A DNA stretch of 9,368 bases from Roseiflexaceae bacterium (GTDB taxonomy: Bacteria > Chloroflexota > Chloroflexia > Chloroflexales > Roseiflexaceae): positions 1 through 9,368 of the forward strand of contig CANHPK010000038.1 of NCBI GenBank assembly GCA_947462525.1. The letters run 5' to 3'. The notes beneath the pieces were generated by a model. The model had not been told where the DNA came from. It worked only from the letters and a program-made list of their open reading frames with translations, and made no database searches. The translations under genes were made by a program, and so were the position numbers. Positions 5,819 to 9,368 of this stretch are shown one piece after another. Positions within the stretch are counted from its first letter, which is position 1. Every line of letters starts with the position of its first letter.

Positions 5819-7216
5819 ATGCGCCGTATCGCCTACTGCAGTCCCATCAATCCGGTGCACTCGGGGATTTCGGACTACTCCGAAGAACTCCTGCCGTATA
5901 TGGCGCAATATGTCGACATCACACTCTACATCGACGACGGCGTCGTGCCTGCCAATCCGTTCCTTGCGACACATCTGACTATTCGACCACTGTCAGCGCT
6001 GGCACACGACCACGAACAGCACCCATACGACGCCGTTTTGTACCACATGGGCAACAGCCCCGCACACTTTGGTATCTACGACGCAGCGCAACGAACACCG
6101 GGGGTGGTGGTCCTGCATGATTTGGTATTGCACCACTTTATGTTGCAGTATCATGCCGTCCATCGCCACGACATCGATGGCTACCGTGCATTGGCTGCCA
6201 AATATTATGGTGAAAACGGCACACACATCGCAGACCGCATGCTCCAGGGCATCTTCGACGACGCGGTCTTCGACATGCCCCTCTGTCAACCGGTGCTCAA
6301 CAGCGCGCAGTTGCTCATCAGCCATAGCCAATATGTCGTTGATCACAGTGCGCGCATCGCACCCGCGACAGCCGCGGCCGTCGTGCCCATGGGGGTGCCC
6401 GTCTTACCACAGACCGATGCGACGGCGCTCCGCGCGCAGTTCGACTTCGGCCCAGATCCATTTGTGATTGCGTCGTTCGGCCACGTCAATCCCTACAAAC
6501 GGGTCGAGCAGGTCCTGCGGGTGGTGCGTAACCTGCGCCGCGCCGGGGTCAACGCACACTACATCATCGTGGGGAGCGTCTCACCCAACTTCGCCCTAGC
6601 AGCATTGGTGCGCCGCACCGGTACGGCGGAGTGCGTGCATGTGACCGGGTATGTATCGGCCCAGGACTTCGGGGCATATGTCGCAGCTGCAGATTTGTGC
6701 ATCAACCTGCGCCACCCCACTGCAGGCGAAACATCGGCGAGTTTGTTGCGACTCTTGGCAGCGGGCAAACCAACGGCAATCAGCGCGAGTGGTTCGTTCC
6801 TCGAAATCCCCACAGACTGCGCCATGCACATCCCCTTGGACAACAGCGAAACCGATATGCTGACTGCGTGTGCATTTCTCGTCCACCAACACCCAGCCTT
6901 TGCCAAAACCATCGGGGCGCAGGCACGTGCCCTGGTCGAACGCACACACACGCTGAGTCACTCGGCCGCACGGTACATGCAGGTGTTGGCACGCCACTAC
7001 GGTTGGGAAGAACAAACCATCCAGCGCCCGGTGCTCTGGGATGTCGTTCCCGTATCAGCAGAAAACGGCATCAGCCGCCTACCACAACCAGTGCTTGTGC
7101 CCACCAGCACACCGAGTGCCTTTGCGGCGGCTGCTGCCGCCCACGCAAAAACGACCCCGTGGGCGGAGTCGTCTCTGCGCAATACCATTGCAACACTATT
7201 CAGAAAAAACAGCTAA
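5819..7216 (+). CDS. Glycosyltransferase, GT4-like (GT-B fold)
   Basis: The 465-residue protein begins M-R-R-I-A-Y-C-S-P-I-N-P (1-12) with the acceptor-side loop H-S-G-I-S-D-Y (14-20), then V-V-V-L-H-D-L-V-L-H-H (97-107), typical of a GT-B N-terminal lobe. The C-terminal lobe has S-F-G-H-V-N-P-Y-K-R (219-228), where K/R bind the donor phosphate, and N-L-R-H-P-T-A-G-E-T-S (296-306) leading to A-A-G-K-P (314-318). The second glutamate of the usual E-x7-E is replaced (R311), as in the N-L-R-x-P-T-x-G-E variant group. Donor and acceptor are unknown; envelope polysaccharide or glycolipid synthesis is likely. The last 50 residues are low-complexity, alanine-rich. The ATG at 5819 is preferred over one at 5753 because GGAGGG lies five bases ahead and conservation starts there. 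It is the only plus-strand gene. Confidence 0.88.
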   Translation: MRRIAYCSPINPVHSGISDYSEELLPYMAQYVDITLYIDDGVVPANPFLATHLTIRPLSALAHDHEQHPYDAVLYHMGNSPAHFGIYDAAQRTPGVVVLHDLVLHHFMLQYHAVHRHDIDGYRALAAKYYGENGTHIADRMLQGIFDDAVFDMPLCQPVLNSAQLLISHSQYVVDHSARIAPATAAAVVPMGVPVLPQTDATALRAQFDFGPDPFVIASFGHVNPYKRVEQVLRVVRNLRRAGVNAHYIIVGSVSPNFALAALVRRTGTAECVHVTGYVSAQDFGAYVAAADLCINLRHPTAGETSASLLRLLAAGKPTAISASGSFLEIPTDCAMHIPLDNSETDMLTACAFLVHQHPAFAKTIGAQARALVERTHTLSHSAARYMQVLARHYGWEEQTIQRPVLWDVVPVSAENGISRLPQPVLVPTSTPSAFAAAAAAHAKTTPWAESSLRNTIATLFRKNS

Positions 7217-7226
7217 TGCAGCTGTT
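7208..7226 (-). terminator. Likely intrinsic terminator of the PBP2 gene
   Basis: On the minus strand, a perfect 7-bp stem AACAGCT / AGCTGTT encloses a 5-base loop, and the second arm runs into six consecutive T (counting the last two of the stem). The stem includes most of the PBP2 stop codon and also spans the glycosyltransferase stop. The stem is AT-rich (three GC pairs), so strength is moderate. On the plus strand the A-run lies upstream and no T-run follows, so it would not serve the glycosyltransferase. Confidence 0.5.
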
Positions 7227-9368
7227 ACGAGGCGCGCCGATCAGCACGTTGAATCGGATCAACGATTTCTTCACCGCTGTTGGTGGGCAACGGTGGCATG
7301 CCCTGTTGGCATTGGGCGGGTAACGGCTGTGGTGGTTTGATGCCGAAGTAGGCCTGCATAATCTGGGTCGCAGCAGGCACCGCGATGGTCGACGAACCGT
7401 CGTTCATGTCGCCACTCCCTTCGCTGAGGAAGATGACTTCGATTTCGGGTTTGTCATACGGGGCAAATCCGAGGAACCACGAGTGGCTTTGGCGCACCAC
7501 CACCGTACCGACGCCGTTGGGGTTTTTGGCGGTTATTTCGGGGCCAAATTCTGCGGTACCCGTTTTGCCAGCAATCTGGATGCCAGAACATTCATCACGG
7601 GCGGCGATATTGGCACCTTCGACCACCGAACGCCGCATCCCCTGGCGCGACACTTCGTAGTGTGCCGGGTCAAAGTCTAGCGTGCGCACCACTTCGGGTT
7701 GGACTTCTTGGATGACTTTGCCATCGGGGCCGATAACAGCACGCACGATTTGTGGTCGATAGATTGTGCCCGAATTTGCAATAGCGGCGCCGGCCACGGC
7801 CAACTGCAACGGCGTCGTTTCGAGATTTCCTTGGCCGATGGCGGCATTGTACGTATCACCAGTGGTCCAGGCAGCACGCAAGACCTGCTGCTTCCAACCC
7901 GGCGTGGGCACACGACCCGGTTGTTCGCCGTAGAGTTTGATGCCCGTCAGCGCACCGAAGCCGAACGTACTCAGTCCCTCGGCGAGTCGGTTAATCTGCA
8001 ATCCTTGCGGAATGGTCTGTTCGTTGGGGTTGAGGTTGACCACGCCCTCTTTGTTGCCGCCGGCGATGGTCATGAAAAAGATGTTGGACGAGCGCATCAG
8101 CGCTTCGGTCACATCGAGCCAACCGTTGTCGCGGGGCGTCGAGTTGACGAAGCGGTAGAACCGTTCTTCGACGTATTGGTCCTTGAGGATCAACGAGCCG
8201 GGATCGCGAATACGGGTATTGGGGCCAATGATCCCTTCTTGGAGGGCGACCACTGCATCGAACTGTTTGAGTGTCGAGCCCGGGGGGTATTGCCCCGAGA
8301 TGACCCGGTTTGTTAGTGGCGCAAGGCGCTGGTTTTCTGCTTTTTGGGCAGGGGGCGGGTTCAGCAGGTTGGCTAATTCGTCGGCACGGGTGGGATCAAC
8401 CCATATATTGTTGTTGTACGACGGCCAGCTGGCCATTGCGAGGATGCGCCCCGTGTTGACCTCGATGACCGCCGCCGCACCACTCTGCAACGGCATGTAG
8501 TTGCGTTTGTAGGCGTAGCGCTCGGGCATATTGACCCGTCGTAACTCGGCTTCGTTGATCCAATTGCGCAAGATGAGTTCGACTTTGCGCTGCAGTTCGA
8601 TGTCGATGGTCAGGACCACGCTCTCGCCGTCGCGGGTTGGCTGTACGACCTGCGCTGCGCGCACGGGACGACCCATCGTATCGACGACGACGGCTTCGAT
8701 ACCCATCTGCCCGCGCATTTCTTCTTCGTAGCTCGACTCGATGCCACTCTTGCCGATACGGTCGTCGTTGAGGTAGCGTGGGATACCCAGTTCGTAGGGA
8801 TTGATTTTCTTTTGCAAAATCCCACATTCGACCGCATGGCCAATCGAATCGAGCAGACCAGCGACCCACGACCGAGCAGGATTCTGTCGCACCAACTCAC
8901 ACGAACCGACGCGGCCGATATAGCCCAGGACATGTGAAAGGGATTGGATGTCATCGCTCAGTGGGTAGCGCCGCCGGTAGTCTTGTTCGATGACGACACC
9001 GGGCAGATTGGCGGCGTTTTCTTTGAGCACCATGGCAATCGTCCGCGGGATGTCACGCTTGACCGCAATGGTCTGATAGCGCGGGGTATCGCTGGTGCGG
9101 ACAAGCAGTTCGATGGGGTTTTCGAGCGTCAATGTCCGGGTGAATTGCTCACTCAAGGCGAGTGCATTGACACTCGCAGTGGGCGGCACTTCACCGGTGA
9201 GCCAGTTTTGGGTCTGGATTTTGTCGATTTGCGGAGCAATCTCGTCGCCAAAGACCCGTATCATGTCGTCGCGTAGCTCGGGTCGTGTCGAGATTTGCAG
9301 AGCGGGCGAAATAACCAGCGTCCCCGTGATTTCGAGCGCACTACTCAGATCGGCCAGCGCACTGTCGA
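7225..9368 (-). CDS. mrdA: Penicillin-binding protein 2-like transpeptidase (cut by right edge)
   Basis: The frame stays open to the right edge, giving 713 residues with the N terminus (membrane anchor) missing; the M at 9264 is internal. Numbering from that M, the transpeptidase motifs are S330-T-L-K333 (active-site serine in Y-P-P-G-S-T-L-K), S392-S-N394 and K567-T-G569. The dimer domain precedes them, with Y-R-R-R-Y-P-L (96-102), H-V-L-G-Y-I-G (111-117) and D-R-I-G-K-S-G-I-E (168-176). Proteins of this class cross-link peptidoglycan outside the membrane during elongation, working with a SEDS glycosyltransferase such as RodA; none is in the window. An extra segment of roughly 25 residues with two cysteines lies between G-Y-I-G and D-R-I-G. 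The C terminus is proline-rich. At over 713 residues it exceeds the 633 of E. coli PBP2. PBP2 rather than PBP3 is favoured by the D-R-I-G-K-S-G and elongated layout, but the symbol is tentative. Confidence 0.88.
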   Translation of the reverse strand, partial: DSALADLSSALEITGTLVISPALQISTRPELRDDMIRVFGDEIAPQIDKIQTQNWLTGEVPPTASVNALALSEQFTRTLTLENPIELLVRTSDTPRYQTIAVKRDIPRTIAMVLKENAANLPGVVIEQDYRRRYPLSDDIQSLSHVLGYIGRVGSCELVRQNPARSWVAGLLDSIGHAVECGILQKKINPYELGIPRYLNDDRIGKSGIESSYEEEMRGQMGIEAVVVDTMGRPVRAAQVVQPTRDGESVVLTIDIELQRKVELILRNWINEAELRRVNMPERYAYKRNYMPLQSGAAAVIEVNTGRILAMASWPSYNNNIWVDPTRADELANLLNPPPAQKAENQRLAPLTNRVISGQYPPGSTLKQFDAVVALQEGIIGPNTRIRDPGSLILKDQYVEERFYRFVNSTPRDNGWLDVTEALMRSSNIFFMTIAGGNKEGVVNLNPNEQTIPQGLQINRLAEGLSTFGFGALTGIKLYGEQPGRVPTPGWKQQVLRAAWTTGDTYNAAIGQGNLETTPLQLAVAGAAIANSGTIYRPQIVRAVIGPDGKVIQEVQPEVVRTLDFDPAHYEVSRQGMRRSVVEGANIAARDECSGIQIAGKTGTAEFGPEITAKNPNGVGTVVVRQSHSWFLGFAPYDKPEIEVIFLSEGSGDMNDGSSTIAVPAATQIMQAYFGIKPPQPLPAQCQQGMPPLPTNSGEEIVDPIQRADRRAS

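Noticed and set aside
7151..7173. Imperfect hairpin ACGAC...GTCGT near the glycosyltransferase 3' end
   Set aside because: It lies inside the coding region, has a mismatch and no T-run follows, so it is not supported as a terminator.
7699..8316. A 205-codon plus-strand frame opposite the PBP2 gene
   Set aside because: It is antisense to the transpeptidase domain, which carries all its catalytic motifs; the translation resembles no family.

Overview
The window comes from a bacterial chromosome with GC content in the mid-to-high 50s (judged by eye). The gene set is housekeeping and cell-envelope: RuvB, the start of a family X DNA polymerase, a PBP2-type transpeptidase, an ECF sigma/anti-sigma pair and a GT4-type glycosyltransferase. 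The style of RuvB and the PolX and GT variants suggest Chloroflexota (Chloroflexia-like). That placement is from memory of family sequences, not from a search. I see no insertion sequences, phage genes, CRISPR arrays, tRNA or rRNA.

Layout: every gene except one is on the minus strand. Reading the minus strand from the right edge: (1) a PBP2-like transpeptidase, cut by the right edge, ending at 7225. (2) A plus-strand glycosyltransferase (5819-7216) converges on it with 8 bases between stop codons; an inverted repeat covers both stops. (3) A tight minus-strand operon from 5669 to 2955: a 44-residue single-span membrane protein missed by length-limited ORF calling, a calcineurin-type metallophosphoesterase, an ECF sigma factor, its putative membrane anti-sigma partner, and a VTT/DedA-like membrane protein. 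Junctions are a 4-base overlap, then 12, 8 and 2 bases, so translation is probably coupled. (4) ruvB (2889-1840) with its own perfect TATAAT. (5) A ferric reductase/NADPH-oxidase-like flavocytochrome (1686-367). (6) The first 96 codons of polX (290 to the left edge).

How the genes fit together: PBP2, the glycosyltransferase and the sigma operon all point to the envelope, and ruvB and polX to DNA repair. The most interesting unit is the five-gene sigma operon. It pairs a predicted regulator switch with a phosphoesterase and a VTT-family membrane protein, and the anti-sigma has two predicted membrane spans with a C-terminal tail resembling a PEP-CTERM sorting signal. Three of the four minus-strand transcription units have TGn-extended -10 boxes without a recognisable -35. 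No gene-free stretch exceeds 300 bases; the longest gaps are about 150 bases (1687-1839 and 5670-5818).
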